Assembly (NCBI GenBank): GCA_013331965.1
Contig: DUFL01000010.1
Location: 1-16,605, forward strand
Direction: 5' to 3'
Source: Candidatus Woesearchaeota archaeon
GTDB taxonomy: Archaea; Nanobdellota; Nanobdellia; Woesearchaeales; UBA10107
DNA: 16,605 nucleotides
Part shown: positions 1 through 8,438 of the stretch, piece after piece
Layout: the number at the start of each line of letters is the position of its first letter
How positions within the stretch are numbered: the first letter of the stretch is position 1
Translations under genes and position numbers: made by a program
The notes under the pieces: generated by a model
What the model was told of the DNA's origin: nothing
The model's input: the letters and a program-made list of their open reading frames with translations, nothing else
The model's database searches: none

Positions 1-2918
1 GTTGCATTAATATTCCAGGCTGCTGTTTTTGTTGCTCCCTGAGCTATTGAAGACAAACTCTTCAGTTCATTCTGGATTTGCCAGACAGAAACAGCACTCA
101 AATTTGCATAAATATTGTTCGAAGTACCTCCCGTTGAACTTATTGTGGCATTTACTATGAATGTTTTATTTACGAATGTCTCGCTAGGAGTTATAATCTG
201 ATCAACAGATACACTTTGACTACATCTAGTTGCATCGAGAGCAATTGTGAGATTTATTGTACGGCTTATATTGTAATTCGGTTCAGTGTTATTAATTTCT
301 CCAGTCCAATAGTGATCTCCCGCGACAAATCCATCGGCACAAGTAGGCTCAAATAACATTGTTGCATAGCCTGTTGCATTCGTTTTAGCTTGTCCTATAA
401 CTTTTTGAGTTCCCGAATATAATAACTTGAATACAACAGTCGCATTGGGATTAATTACATTGTAAGAATTCTTAGCAAGATCAAGTACTCTTACCGTCAG
501 ATTTGTTCTGTTTCCTCCGGTTATTCCTTCGATTTCTACATTGCTGTCATTTCCAGATCCGCCATAACTTATGTTAGTATTGTCTTTTGTAATCTTTATT
601 GAATTATCTGTTCCCGATGTTGATGTTAGTTCAGTGTCATTGAATTTGAACTGATAATACCAAGTTCCAATTGTTGTTGTTGAAGGACTTGGATTTGTAA
701 AGTTCTGGAAGTACGTAACTATTTTTCCTGTGCAGTTTACACATGATGTTGCAGTTTTAGCTACGCAATTAGGACTCAAATCCCTGCAGTTTACAGTCGG
801 ATTTACAGTTTTAGCGAGGAACAAATTAACTTCTAACGCTTTATCTAAATCTCCGGATGAAGCATTAACACTAAAGTTCCAGTTTGGCTTTCCCCATCCG
901 CCGGATGTAGGAATCGCTACAGGATTCAAGAGTTTCTTTTTAGGGAACAAGTAGAACAAACCAGGATCCCCGATGTTCTTTGTTGAATTATAGTAATGTA
1001 GTGCTTTATTACCAAACATCGTTACATTATACCATCCACGAATATTAGATAATGTTGTTGTATAAATACACTGGAATGCATTGGCTCCAATTTGTGATGG
1101 ATTATTACAGGAGATTGTATTTCCACCCGAAGTTGCATTGTATTTTACCGTTGTAACTAATGCATCTCCGCAGTCATCTACAGAAGATCCGAGGAAGATT
1201 ATAGGCGTTCCCTCTTGTGTGTAATTTTGCGAGCCGTCAGGGGTGTTGATAGTTAGGTTAATATCACCACGAATTGTTAGATTAAGTATCGGTGAACTTG
1301 TAGCTTTGTAGCATTTAACAGTACTTTCTGTTTCTCCTTTCCATGCTCTGTCTCCTACGAGATATTTATTTGGGGTGCAAGTTGCATTAAAACTATAATT
1401 AGCGTATCCTGATACATCTGTTTTACGTATTTTTGATTCATAAGTTGCGGCATTAAATTTTACTGAGTAAGTTACGTTTGTTCCGTTTGAAATATATGCC
1501 CCGGAAGGAAATTTATCTGTATCAAATAGCCTCAACGATAATGGCGTTATCTGATCTCCCGAACGATTCGAAATGCTGTTGTTTCCTCGTGCATATTGAA
1601 TAGTTATGTCATCTTTCTCTATGGTGTATGTCTGAGTTGTAGTCGTAGTTCCATTAAGATTTGTTGCAGTAAATTTATACTCTGCACCATCAGCGGCTGC
1701 CGAAATATCATTACATGTGAAGTTAGATACAGAGAAATTTAATTGCTTCGGATTATTACATGGTGCAGTACAAATTTGTCTTCCCATTTGTTTAAGTCCT
1801 TCGCCAGTATTTACTTCAAGAGTTAGATTAATATCTCCCGCTCCTCCATGGGATCTATTTACATATACTGAAAATGTCCAGTTTGTTCCCCAGCCTTCTG
1901 TTGCTCCAGACGTTACTCCATTGACTTTTTCATCCGTAAGAATAGGAGCACCTGTAGCAGTAGATACAGCAGTTATTGTGAATATACAATCCTTTTCAGA
2001 ATCAAGACATTCGTTTGTTATTGTTCCTAATGTAGAAGGATTTCCTGCCTGCATTATATTGACACCATCTGTTGCATTGAATTTGAACTCTTTATTCCCA
2101 ATATCTGCTTCTGCAAAAGTTACAGGGAAACTCAATGACTCTTTTATACAATTTACACAAGCTTGAGGGCTTCCTTCCTGCTCCCAAGTCCCGCTAGTTG
2201 TCCTTGTCCATAAATATACATTTGTTGTAGCTCCGGGATTTGTGACATTTACTTTAAATGTGAATTCGGTGTTATAGTCTCCACCTTGGGGCGTAACATT
2301 CACATTTTGAATTATAGGAGTCCAGCACCACGGATACCTGACATTAAAATCATCTACAATCAATCTCCATTTATTTCCTCCTGCTCCAATCCCGGCCCTC
2401 AGTTTAACAGAATAGTTCCATGGTCTAACTCCATATCCGGCTCCCAATGTACTGCATGTGTTGGGCGTTGTAGCATCGCCACAGCCATAAACTGGACCAT
2501 ATACTTCATTTGTATCTGCGACAATTGTTTGGTTTAGATAACCGGCAAATCTAGATCCTCCCGTTCTGTTTGATATATTGGTATATCCTCCTCCAAGCGC
2601 CGAAGTAGTTCCAGCAACAATATTAACATACCTTGCATTGGTCTCTATAGAACGAATATCGCAGTTCTTTACTCCTGGACAAGCGGTACCGATGCTCCAA
2701 TTAAAAGATTTAACGGTTACTGCATTTTTGGCAGTTACAGCTGTCCATGCAACAGAATCTGTGAATGCTTCACAAGTATAATTTCTATATATATATTGAT
2801 CCGCTTTTGCTGCAGATACCTGAGGAAGTGACATTAAAATTGATAACATGCTTAAAGCTAAAACTACCCACAATACGTTCTTTCCTAATTTTATATAACC
2901 GCTTTTATTTAACCACAT
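1..2918 (-). CDS. Large secreted repetitive surface glycoprotein, C-terminus beyond window
   Basis: The minus strand is open from the ATG at 2918 to the left edge, giving 972 codons with no stop; the C-terminus lies outside. Residues 1-39 form a signal peptide: a basic start, a hydrophobic stretch (about 15-31) and a likely cleavage after VSA or AKA. The mature part is rich in Thr, Asn, Ser and Gly and reads as beta-rich Ig-like modules. I count about 44 N-X-S/T sequons and 24 cysteines, including CVNC at 254-257 and 726-729. A module of about 210 residues occurs twice (about 342-549 and 673-892), sharing GWG-NWxFSV, KD(D/N)xxIxY, a Cys near FNAT/FEPT, GDxxWxGE and NLTI; part of it also occurs at about 243-285. 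The ATG overlaps the end of the upstream synthase-like gene by 14 nt and has no clear ribosome-binding site, suggesting translational coupling. Secretion and archaeal N-glycosylation are inferred; I cannot name a family. An S-layer or adhesin-like role is possible. Confidence 0.88.
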   Translation of the reverse strand, partial: MWLNKSGYIKLGKNVLWVVLALSMLSILMSLPQVSAAKADQYIYRNYTCEAFTDSVAWTAVTAKNAVTVKSFNWSIGTACPGVKNCDIRSIETNARYVNIVAGTTSALGGGYTNISNRTGGSRFAGYLNQTIVADTNEVYGPVYGCGDATTPNTCSTLGAGYGVRPWNYSVKLRAGIGAGGNKWRLIVDDFNVRYPWCWTPIIQNVNVTPQGGDYNTEFTFKVNVTNPGATTNVYLWTRTTSGTWEQEGSPQACVNCIKESLSFPVTFAEADIGNKEFKFNATDGVNIMQAGNPSTLGTITNECLDSEKDCIFTITAVSTATGAPILTDEKVNGVTSGATEGWGTNWTFSVYVNRSHGGAGDINLTLEVNTGEGLKQMGRQICTAPCNNPKQLNFSVSNFTCNDISAAADGAEYKFTATNLNGTTTTTQTYTIEKDDITIQYARGNNSISNRSGDQITPLSLRLFDTDKFPSGAYISNGTNVTYSVKFNAATYESKIRKTDVSGYANYSFNATCTPNKYLVGDRAWKGETESTVKCYKATSSPILNLTIRGDINLTINTPDGSQNYTQEGTPIIFLGSSVDDCGDALVTTVKYNATSGGNTISCNNPSQIGANAFQCIYTTTLSNIRGWYNVTMFGNKALHYYNSTKNIGDPGLFYLFPKKKLLNPVAIPTSGGWGKPNWNFSVNASSGDLDKALEVNLFLAKTVNPTVNCRDLSPNCVAKTATSCVNCTGKIVTYFQNFTNPSPSTTTIGTWYYQFKFNDTELTSTSGTDNSIKITKDNTNISYGGSGNDSNVEIEGITGGNRTNLTVRVLDLAKNSYNVINPNATVVFKLLYSGTQKVIGQAKTNATGYATMLFEPTCADGFVAGDHYWTGEINNTEPNYNISRTINLTIALDATRCSQSVSVDQIITPSETFVNKTFIVNATISSTGGTSNNIYANLSAVSVWQIQNELKSLSSIAQGATKTAAWNINA

Positions 2919-4596
2919 TTTTTTCTATAAATGCATTTATCGCATCAATTACCTCTTTTGGTTTTTGATTCAAAACATTTTTTGCAGCTGAAAATTCTAA
3001 AATCAAGTTGTCATCTGTAACAAATTCTGCGTCATCAGCATAACCCCGCATATCCTGGCTTGTGAAAAGCAGCAAATGATATATCTCATCTCCGGAACCA
3101 AGGCGAATTGCATCAAGGTATTTTTTAGATTGCTCCGGAAGAGCATTGTAATTTTGTATAAATTTATCTTTATCAATTTCTAGTTCTTTTTTAGAGCCAA
3201 TTAAAATAATTTCGGATGTATCAAATCGTGCAGGGGTGTCTTCATCCGGTTTTATATTTGCGAAAGCGGCATTGTAAGGGAAAACAGAGCTGAATGTCTT
3301 ATAGAAATTTTTGAAATCTTCAGGAGACATTAAGTAAATCGGAACCCATTTTACAAACAATCCATCATCATCCAAGTCCTCTTTTATTAATTCAAAAAAT
3401 TCTCTCGAATATAGCTGCGTTGAAAAAGATTGCCAGCTGTTAGTTGATTCTAAAGCTATTAAATTATATTTCTCTTTATTTTTTAGAAGATAATTTCTTC
3501 CGTCATCTATTATCAGTTTATGGTTAGGATTTTCCAAAACATTTGCATTAAACAGCTTAAAGTGATCAGAGGCTTCAACAATTTTAGGTTCAATTTCTAT
3601 TGTTGTTGTTTTTGTCAGCTGTGCTAATTGTCCTGAAGTTGTTCCAGTGCCCAATCCAATGACTAATGCATTTTCTGTTTTGGGATTAATCAATAAAGGC
3701 AGGTAAGCTAGTAAGAAATTAACTCGCAGATCCAGAATTGTAGCGCCGCCTTGACCATATCCGTTAATAAACAAAGATTTTATAGATTCTTTTGTCGGAT
3801 CCTTTGTCAATTCCCTAACAGTCACTGTTGCATACAATCCTTCGTCATAGTAAACAACATCCCCTAATGTTCCAGTATTCGGATCTGTTCTGTAGAATCC
3901 TCCGGAGTGCATTTTTTGTATATTGTAATTTCCAACTAACACCAGGATTGCAAATATTAGTATTGCAATGAGTGCAGTGTTCTTCAGTGATTTCTTATCA
4001 ACCGCTAAAATTATTCCTAGTCCGACAATTAAATTAATAACTCCCGCAAATATTATGCTGTATTTGATTCCTAATACTGGAATTAATATGAATCCAGCTC
4101 CAAAACTTCCAATTATTGCTCCCAAATTGTTTGCAGAATAAATTTCACCGATTCCTTTGCCTATCTTACCTTCCGCATAGTATTTTGCAATTATAGGAAA
4201 TGTTGCTCCCATTAAAGTTGTTGGGATTAATAACACAATAAATATTAATATAAACTGAACAAATTCAAAGATGTAGAAGTAAATATGCAATCCATATATA
4301 TAATTATAAATCCTCGGGAGTAAATTGAATATGCTCAATAGCAAAACTCCGTACAGTCCTATTATTATTTCAAACAAGGCGTATGTTTTCGGGAGATTCT
4401 TTATATCATCAACATACCTGCTCATTATCCAGGATCCTATGGAGAGGCCAGCCATAAACGCCGCAAAAATTATTGAAATTGTATAAACAGTTGAACCTAG
4501 TAAGAACTGCAAAGGTCTTATCCAAGTTAATTCATAGATTAACGCAGCTATTCCTGAAAACACGAATGCTATTAACAAAAGCTTTCTAAGGTTCAT
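2905..4596 (-). CDS. Membrane protein fused to spermidine-synthase-like domain
   Basis: 563 residues. Residues 1-225 are strongly hydrophobic, with about seven membrane segments like those of the fused MFS/spermidine synthase family. Residues about 245-540 form a soluble Rossmann methyltransferase-type domain: the glycine loop GLGTGTTSG (314-322), an acidic EIEP (334-337) for the nucleoside ribose, DDGRNYL (364-370), and ESTNSW (383-388) where classical aminopropyltransferases have an Asp-containing DSTDP-like motif. From memory, membrane-fused members commonly carry ExSNxW there, so this looks family-typical rather than decayed, but polyamine synthesis should not be assumed. The ATG (4596-4594) overlaps the preceding TGA as ATGA, with GGAGG upstream, so the start is firm. 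The membrane half is paralogous to the protein just upstream. The substrate is unknown; the neighbouring Cys-rich and glycosylated surface proteins suggest a cell-envelope job (inference). Confidence 0.85.
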   Translation of the reverse strand: MNLRKLLLIAFVFSGIAALIYELTWIRPLQFLLGSTVYTISIIFAAFMAGLSIGSWIMSRYVDDIKNLPKTYALFEIIIGLYGVLLLSIFNLLPRIYNYIYGLHIYFYIFEFVQFILIFIVLLIPTTLMGATFPIIAKYYAEGKIGKGIGEIYSANNLGAIIGSFGAGFILIPVLGIKYSIIFAGVINLIVGLGIILAVDKKSLKNTALIAILIFAILVLVGNYNIQKMHSGGFYRTDPNTGTLGDVVYYDEGLYATVTVRELTKDPTKESIKSLFINGYGQGGATILDLRVNFLLAYLPLLINPKTENALVIGLGTGTTSGQLAQLTKTTTIEIEPKIVEASDHFKLFNANVLENPNHKLIIDDGRNYLLKNKEKYNLIALESTNSWQSFSTQLYSREFFELIKEDLDDDGLFVKWVPIYLMSPEDFKNFYKTFSSVFPYNAAFANIKPDEDTPARFDTSEIILIGSKKELEIDKDKFIQNYNALPEQSKKYLDAIRLGSGDEIYHLLLFTSQDMRGYADDAEFVTDDNLILEFSAAKNVLNQKPKEVIDAINAFIEKNVVK

Positions 4597-5201
4597 ATTT
4601 TATTTTCCTCCTTTTCTGAATAGATGAGTACAATGATTCCTAAACTAATGTTCGTTAATACTGCCAATATTGAAGTGTTTTTTATTCCAAGCAGAGGCAT
4701 TAAAACAAATCCAGCAGCCAATGACCCCAAGCATGATCCGAACGAATTAACTGCGTAAAGTCTTCCTGAATTTTTCCCTAGTTCTTCCTTTCTGACATAA
4801 GCTCTATTTATTATGGGCCAAGTTGCTCCAAAAAGTGTTGCTGGGATTATTATTATTGAGAAAAGAAGTGTAAATTGAATAAATTGAATTCCAGGAGGTA
4901 TCGCAAGAGGAAGATAAATTGAAGGCAAGAGTTTGAACAACCATAATATGATTAATCCGTAAAATCCGATTCCTAATTGAATTAGGCCGAATAATCTTGC
5001 CGGGTTTTTTACATTGTCAGCATAATCTCTGAATAAGAATGAACCAAGAGCAAATCCTGCAAAGAATGTTGTAAGTATAGTTGAAACAGCATAAATTGTC
5101 GAGCCGAAAATTAGCTGCAATGGCCGACTCCAGACTACTTCGTAAATCAAAGCCGTGAATCCTGAGATTGCAAATGCCCATGGTAAAATCTTTCTATTCA
5201 T
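4593..5201 (-). CDS. Six-helix membrane protein, paralog of the synthase N-terminal half
   Basis: 202 residues from the ATG at 5201, preceded by GAGGAG and overlapping the previous stop as ATGAATAG; an 18-codon upstream extension would enter the neighbour and is not needed. The protein is nearly all hydrophobic and lacks the soluble domain. It matches the N-terminal half of the next gene closely: ISGFTALIYEVVWSRPLQ against FSGIAALIYELTWIRPLQ, then FGSTIYAVS, GATWPII, and an (A/S)xNxxG stretch followed by a Leu-Gly-Ile-Lys near the end. It ends after about six helices in a short charged tail (SEKEENKI), so it looks like a genuine stand-alone membrane subunit rather than a frameshifted fragment: its stop is embedded in a clean ATGA junction with GGAGG. 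It probably pairs with its paralog as a heterodimer, or results from tandem duplication with domain loss (inference). Confidence 0.82.
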   Translation of the reverse strand: MNRKILPWAFAISGFTALIYEVVWSRPLQLIFGSTIYAVSTILTTFFAGFALGSFLFRDYADNVKNPARLFGLIQLGIGFYGLIILWLFKLLPSIYLPLAIPPGIQFIQFTLLFSIIIIPATLFGATWPIINRAYVRKEELGKNSGRLYAVNSFGSCLGSLAAGFVLMPLLGIKNTSILAVLTNISLGIIVLIYSEKEENKI

Positions 5202-5781
5202 TTGTAATCTCCTCTTTTTTACATAATCTATATCTAACTTCCAAAACATCGGCAATGAAATGGTTATTCACATTAATTTTTATTCCGTAACATGAGTCTC
5301 CAGGATAATTATAAGATTTTTCCACACCGCATTTTTTATCCAAATTTTTATTATCTCCGCAGTATTGTCCTGTTTTCTGAGATTCTCCGGTTAAAGTTTC
5401 ATAAGCGAGATATCTTTCATAAACCCCCTGTTCCGGATTTTCACAAATTGATTTGTCTGGATTGGAAATTTGAATAAATCCTTCTCCTCGTTCATTATCT
5501 TCTCCAACATAAAGAAATCTTGTTTCTAATTCAAGACTTTCAATAATGCAATTTGAAACATTCAAAGATTTGCAGTTATATTTTGGATACCATGTTTGAT
5601 AATTTATTGAACTTTCCTGTTTGTTACTATATTCGCTGCTCCAAACTATGCTCTCTTTAAATTCATCGCAATTATCTATTGAGATTTTTGAAACAAAGTA
5701 ATAAATAAAAATCGAGACAAACATTAAAATCAAGATCATTGATTTTACAATCATCCTTTTATTTATGTTATTTTTTTGCAT
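5194..5781 (-). CDS. Membrane-anchored Cys-rich extracytoplasmic protein
   Basis: 195 residues if started at the ATG at 5781, one base after the stop of the upstream winged-helix gene and 13 nt after an AAGGAG. An 18-codon longer reading exists but would lie inside that gene. Residues about 10-30 form one hydrophobic segment behind basic residues (Lys, Arg), a typical signal anchor. The rest is a polar ectodomain with eight cysteines (NCDE, NCKS, NCII, ICEN, YCGD, KCGV, SCYG, LCKK), enough for four disulfides, and a few sequons. I do not recognise a family. Its place in the operon with membrane and secreted proteins suggests a surface or accessory component. Confidence 0.72.
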   Translation of the reverse strand: MQKNNINKRMIVKSMILILMFVSIFIYYFVSKISIDNCDEFKESIVWSSEYSNKQESSINYQTWYPKYNCKSLNVSNCIIESLELETRFLYVGEDNERGEGFIQISNPDKSICENPEQGVYERYLAYETLTGESQKTGQYCGDNKNLDKKCGVEKSYNYPGDSCYGIKINVNNHFIADVLEVRYRLCKKEEITNE

Positions 5782-5782
5782 T

Positions 5783-6031
5783 TTATTGTTTAATCTCCTT
5801 GTCAAATAATTTACTGCCCCACCATACCCAAACACCTTTTCCAGAACCGATGAATTTACCTTTGATTAGTCCTTCTCCCCTAAGATTATTAAGCCTGTAG
5901 AAAATTTTTGTTCTTGTTACCGTTTCATGTTTAATTTTATCTTTTATTTTTTCTTCAATCTCTTTGGTTTCTAATGGTTCGTCTGAACTATTTATTAGTT
6001 CGAGAATCTGATTACTAATTAGATTATCCAT
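5783..6031 (-). CDS. Small winged-helix DNA-binding protein
   Basis: 82 residues, the first gene of the minus-strand surface operon. The N-terminal part (NQILELINSSDEPLETKEI) reads as helix 1 and helix 2 of a winged helix. The section HETVTRTKIFYRLNNLRGEG is a plausible recognition helix, followed by a short beta wing rich in Gly and Trp (GSGKGVWVWW). The length suits a single-domain archaeal regulator. No Shine-Dalgarno precedes the ATG. A 24-bp palindrome with TATA sequence lies 30-53 bp upstream, so autoregulation of the operon is plausible (inference). It is spaced by one base from the next gene. I cannot assign a specific family such as ArsR, MarR or PadR. Confidence 0.75.
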   Translation of the reverse strand: MDNLISNQILELINSSDEPLETKEIEEKIKDKIKHETVTRTKIFYRLNNLRGEGLIKGKFIGSGKGVWVWWGSKLFDKEIKQ

Positions 6032-6060
6032 TTTTATTTATCCATTAATCTATAAGTGCA

Positions 6061-6084
6061 TTTATATATAGATGCATATATAAA
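6061..6084 (-). promoter_or_regulatory. Operon promoter with 24-bp palindromic TATA element
   Basis: Read on the minus strand, TTTATATAT, a 6-nt spacer (GCATCT) and ATATATAAA form a perfect 9-bp inverted repeat. Each arm is itself TATA-like. The far arm, preceded by AAAGC, would place a start about 25 nt before the winged-helix ATG. The near arm would give a leader of under 10 nt. The symmetry could be a repressor site overlapping TBP binding, or simply two TATA boxes. Confidence 0.55.
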
Positions 6085-6205
6085 GCTTTTGGCTAGTTCA
6101 TAGATACATTAACCGATTAATAAAAAGATTAATTATTCAAAAAATTGCATACAACCAAGCTTTAGATGACGTATAAACGATGTTTGAGACCATTAGGCTG
6201 GTTAT
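6085..6205. other. Intergenic stretch with no gene seen
   Basis: This lies between the end of hef and the operon promoter. It is AT-rich and contains two direct copies of GATTAAT (in 6115-6142) and no convincing ORF, tRNA or terminator hairpin. Any minus-strand hef terminator would fall here, but I see no clear U-tract on that strand. Confidence 0.4.
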
Positions 6206-8407
6206 TTATAAATAGTAGTCTTTATCAAGAGTCCTTTGTATCTCTTTTGCTGTCTTGTCTCCCAACCCTGGAACTTTTTTCAGTTCTTCTTCATTCGCAT
6301 TGAAAATCTTCCTCACATTTCTGAATTTATGAAGAAGTTCTTTTGCCATGGCAGGACCGACATTAGGCAATGAGCTGACAATGTACTCCTGCAATTCTTT
6401 ATCTGAAATTGGTTTTTTTGAATGGAGGCTGAAATGCTTCTTTTCAGGATCTTGCTCTCTTTTGGCAATTATGTGAAGCAATTCTGCTGTTTCTTTGTTG
6501 TTTTTAGTCTGTATTATCGGAATTCCGTATGAAACAGCAATCGTGCTTAACATCCCTCTTATTGCATTTGGATGAATGTTTCGTTGAGAGTAAATGTCTT
6601 CCATTCCTTCCAGTATTAATATTGGTCTGTCAGCTTTTGTTAAAGATTTAAGCTGTTCGAGAAGTCTTCCGTCTATTATTGAATCAACAAAATCAGGAAC
6701 TGTTTTAAGCTCAATAACGCATCTTTCACTTACTTGATAGTCTCCAATATCAAGTCTTTTCAAATCAATTTTAATTCCAAGTTCAACTAATTGCTTTACA
6801 ATTCCGTTAGATTTTTCCCTGTCATCGCAGATGATTTTAATTTCTTTATTTTTCAGTTTATTTTGATATTTTTCGAGATTTTCATCAGCAGTCTTTTCAA
6901 TTTTCAATTCTTTAAAAGCAATCTTATTCTTCAAATCATGAAGAATTCTATGCATCCTCTTTTCTTTGTGGTGAGTGCTCCATCGGTAGCTTTCATCTCT
7001 TGTCTTGTTTGCGACCATTATTATTACTTTTCCAGAATCATTTCTTCCTGTTCTCCCTCTTCTTTGAATGGTTCTTATTGCAGAAGGAATCGGTTCATAA
7101 AAAACAACCAAATCAACACTAGGAACATCAAGCCCTTCTTCAGCAACCGAAGTAGCAATTAGAATATCAAATAAATTATTTCTAAAATCTTCAATAATTT
7201 GCTTTTGCTGCTTTTGATTTAATCCCGTTTCATTTTTTTTAGCTTGGCCGACAAAAACAACCGATTTAGAATTTAATAAGTCTAGTTCTTTTTTTATTTT
7301 TGAAGCAGTATCTCTATACTGAGTAAATATTATCATTTTTTTATTTTTATTGTTTGAAACTATTTTTTTAAGCTCAGCAATTTTAGGATGTTCAATATTA
7401 TTCTCATAGAGTTTTTTTGTCATTTCAAATATAATTCTGAATTGTTCATCTGCAACAAGATTTTTAAGAGCTTTAACAGTTGTTCTAGTGCTTTCTTCCA
7501 TTAGTTTCTGAAGATACATGAACAAAGCATGAATTCCCTGAGTTTCAAGGAGTTCCTGGGCATGATGTATTTTCATTGCTTCAGCCAATAGTGAAATACT
7601 TCTCATTAGTTCCATTGATTTTTCTCCAGAATTAAGCATTGAATGTAATTTTGCCATTAACTCAAGCAGTTCAGTCTTTCTCATAAAAACAGAATTAAGA
7701 AATCCAAACTTTTTAACTTCATTAAGCTTCGAATGATAGCATTTTTCTATTGTATTTTTTATGAATAAAAATGCAGGAGGTAAATCAACTTTAACCCAGT
7801 CTATTTGCACGTCTTGAATGTATTCTTTGACATCAGAATCGCTTTCTGTCCTTACCTCAATATTTTCAATGAACAAATTTTTGCATATTTCTGTTATTTT
7901 TTCTAAATCTGAGCCGGGACTCGCAGTCAAACCAAGAATTAATGGATATTTAGCTTTCTTTTGATATTGTTTTGCTATAAAGACATAAGAATAATCTCCA
8001 GACGCGCGGTGTGCTTCGTCAAAAATTAAAAGGCTAATCTGTCCTAAATCTATCTTGGCCGAAATTGCATCATTTTCCAATCCTTGCGGAGTTGAAAATA
8101 TTATTTTTGATTTTTTCCAGAGTTCCTCTCTTTTCAAAGGAGAAATTTCTCCCGTAAAAACCGCAAAGTCATTTTCTTCCGCCTCAACATGCTTTTTGAA
8201 GGTTTCAATATGCTGCTGTACCAGAGGTTTTGTAGGCGCTAAAAACAGTATTTTTGATTCAGGATAGAGCTTGAGGCGGTGTTTGGCTAGCATCATGGCT
8301 AAAGCCGTCTTTCCCAATCCTGTCGGAAGAACAACCAGCGTGTTTTTAGCCGTAGATTTGGAAAAGATTGTTTCCTGGTATAATCTGGGCTTTAAGTTCT
8401 TTAACAT
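6206..8407 (-). CDS. hef: Hef, archaeal XPF/Mph1-family helicase-nuclease
   Basis: 733 residues. Hef processes stalled and branched replication forks by combining an SF2 helicase with an XPF-type nuclease. The helicase shows Walker A PTGLGKT (28-34), DEAH (130-133), TASPGS (about 161-166) and motif VI QRRGRTGR (448-455), with a helical insert between the RecA lobes. The nuclease (about 525-650) has DDRE, GDY (555-557) and IELKTVPDF. The family motif is ERKxxxD, so Arg is replaced by Leu while the Glu, Lys and Asp remain. Tandem helix-hairpin-helix motifs end the protein (VSSLPNVGPAMAKELL; VPGLGDKTAKEI). The final residues QRTLDKDYYL resemble a PCNA-interacting peptide with one extra residue before the aromatics. 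The ATG at 8407 is chosen because TATA (8430-8438) lies about 27 bp upstream; the GTG 12 codons earlier would place the TATA inside the gene. Confidence 0.95.
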   Translation of the reverse strand: MLKNLKPRLYQETIFSKSTAKNTLVVLPTGLGKTALAMMLAKHRLKLYPESKILFLAPTKPLVQQHIETFKKHVEAEENDFAVFTGEISPLKREELWKKSKIIFSTPQGLENDAISAKIDLGQISLLIFDEAHRASGDYSYVFIAKQYQKKAKYPLILGLTASPGSDLEKITEICKNLFIENIEVRTESDSDVKEYIQDVQIDWVKVDLPPAFLFIKNTIEKCYHSKLNEVKKFGFLNSVFMRKTELLELMAKLHSMLNSGEKSMELMRSISLLAEAMKIHHAQELLETQGIHALFMYLQKLMEESTRTTVKALKNLVADEQFRIIFEMTKKLYENNIEHPKIAELKKIVSNNKNKKMIIFTQYRDTASKIKKELDLLNSKSVVFVGQAKKNETGLNQKQQKQIIEDFRNNLFDILIATSVAEEGLDVPSVDLVVFYEPIPSAIRTIQRRGRTGRNDSGKVIIMVANKTRDESYRWSTHHKEKRMHRILHDLKNKIAFKELKIEKTADENLEKYQNKLKNKEIKIICDDREKSNGIVKQLVELGIKIDLKRLDIGDYQVSERCVIELKTVPDFVDSIIDGRLLEQLKSLTKADRPILILEGMEDIYSQRNIHPNAIRGMLSTIAVSYGIPIIQTKNNKETAELLHIIAKREQDPEKKHFSLHSKKPISDKELQEYIVSSLPNVGPAMAKELLHKFRNVRKIFNANEEELKKVPGLGDKTAKEIQRTLDKDYYL

Positions 8408-8429
8408 TATAGAATAAAGAGATATTCTG

Positions 8430-8438
8430 TTTATAAGC
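8430..8438 (-). promoter_or_regulatory. hef TATA box
   Basis: GCTTATAAA on the minus strand is centred about 27 bp before the ATG at 8407, implying a leaderless transcript. The shared 25-bp GC-rich element abuts its upstream side, in the BRE position. Confidence 0.65.

Noticed and set aside
1717..2166. Plus-strand ORF of 149 codons
   Set aside because: It lies opposite the surface-protein gene, whose reading frame is uninterrupted and shows signal peptide and repeats; the plus-strand protein lacks any motif.
6150..6200. Possible C/D box guide RNA around TAGATGACG...TTTGAGACC
   Set aside because: The C-box resemblance (TAGATGA) has two mismatches and there is no proper CTGA D box at a suitable distance.
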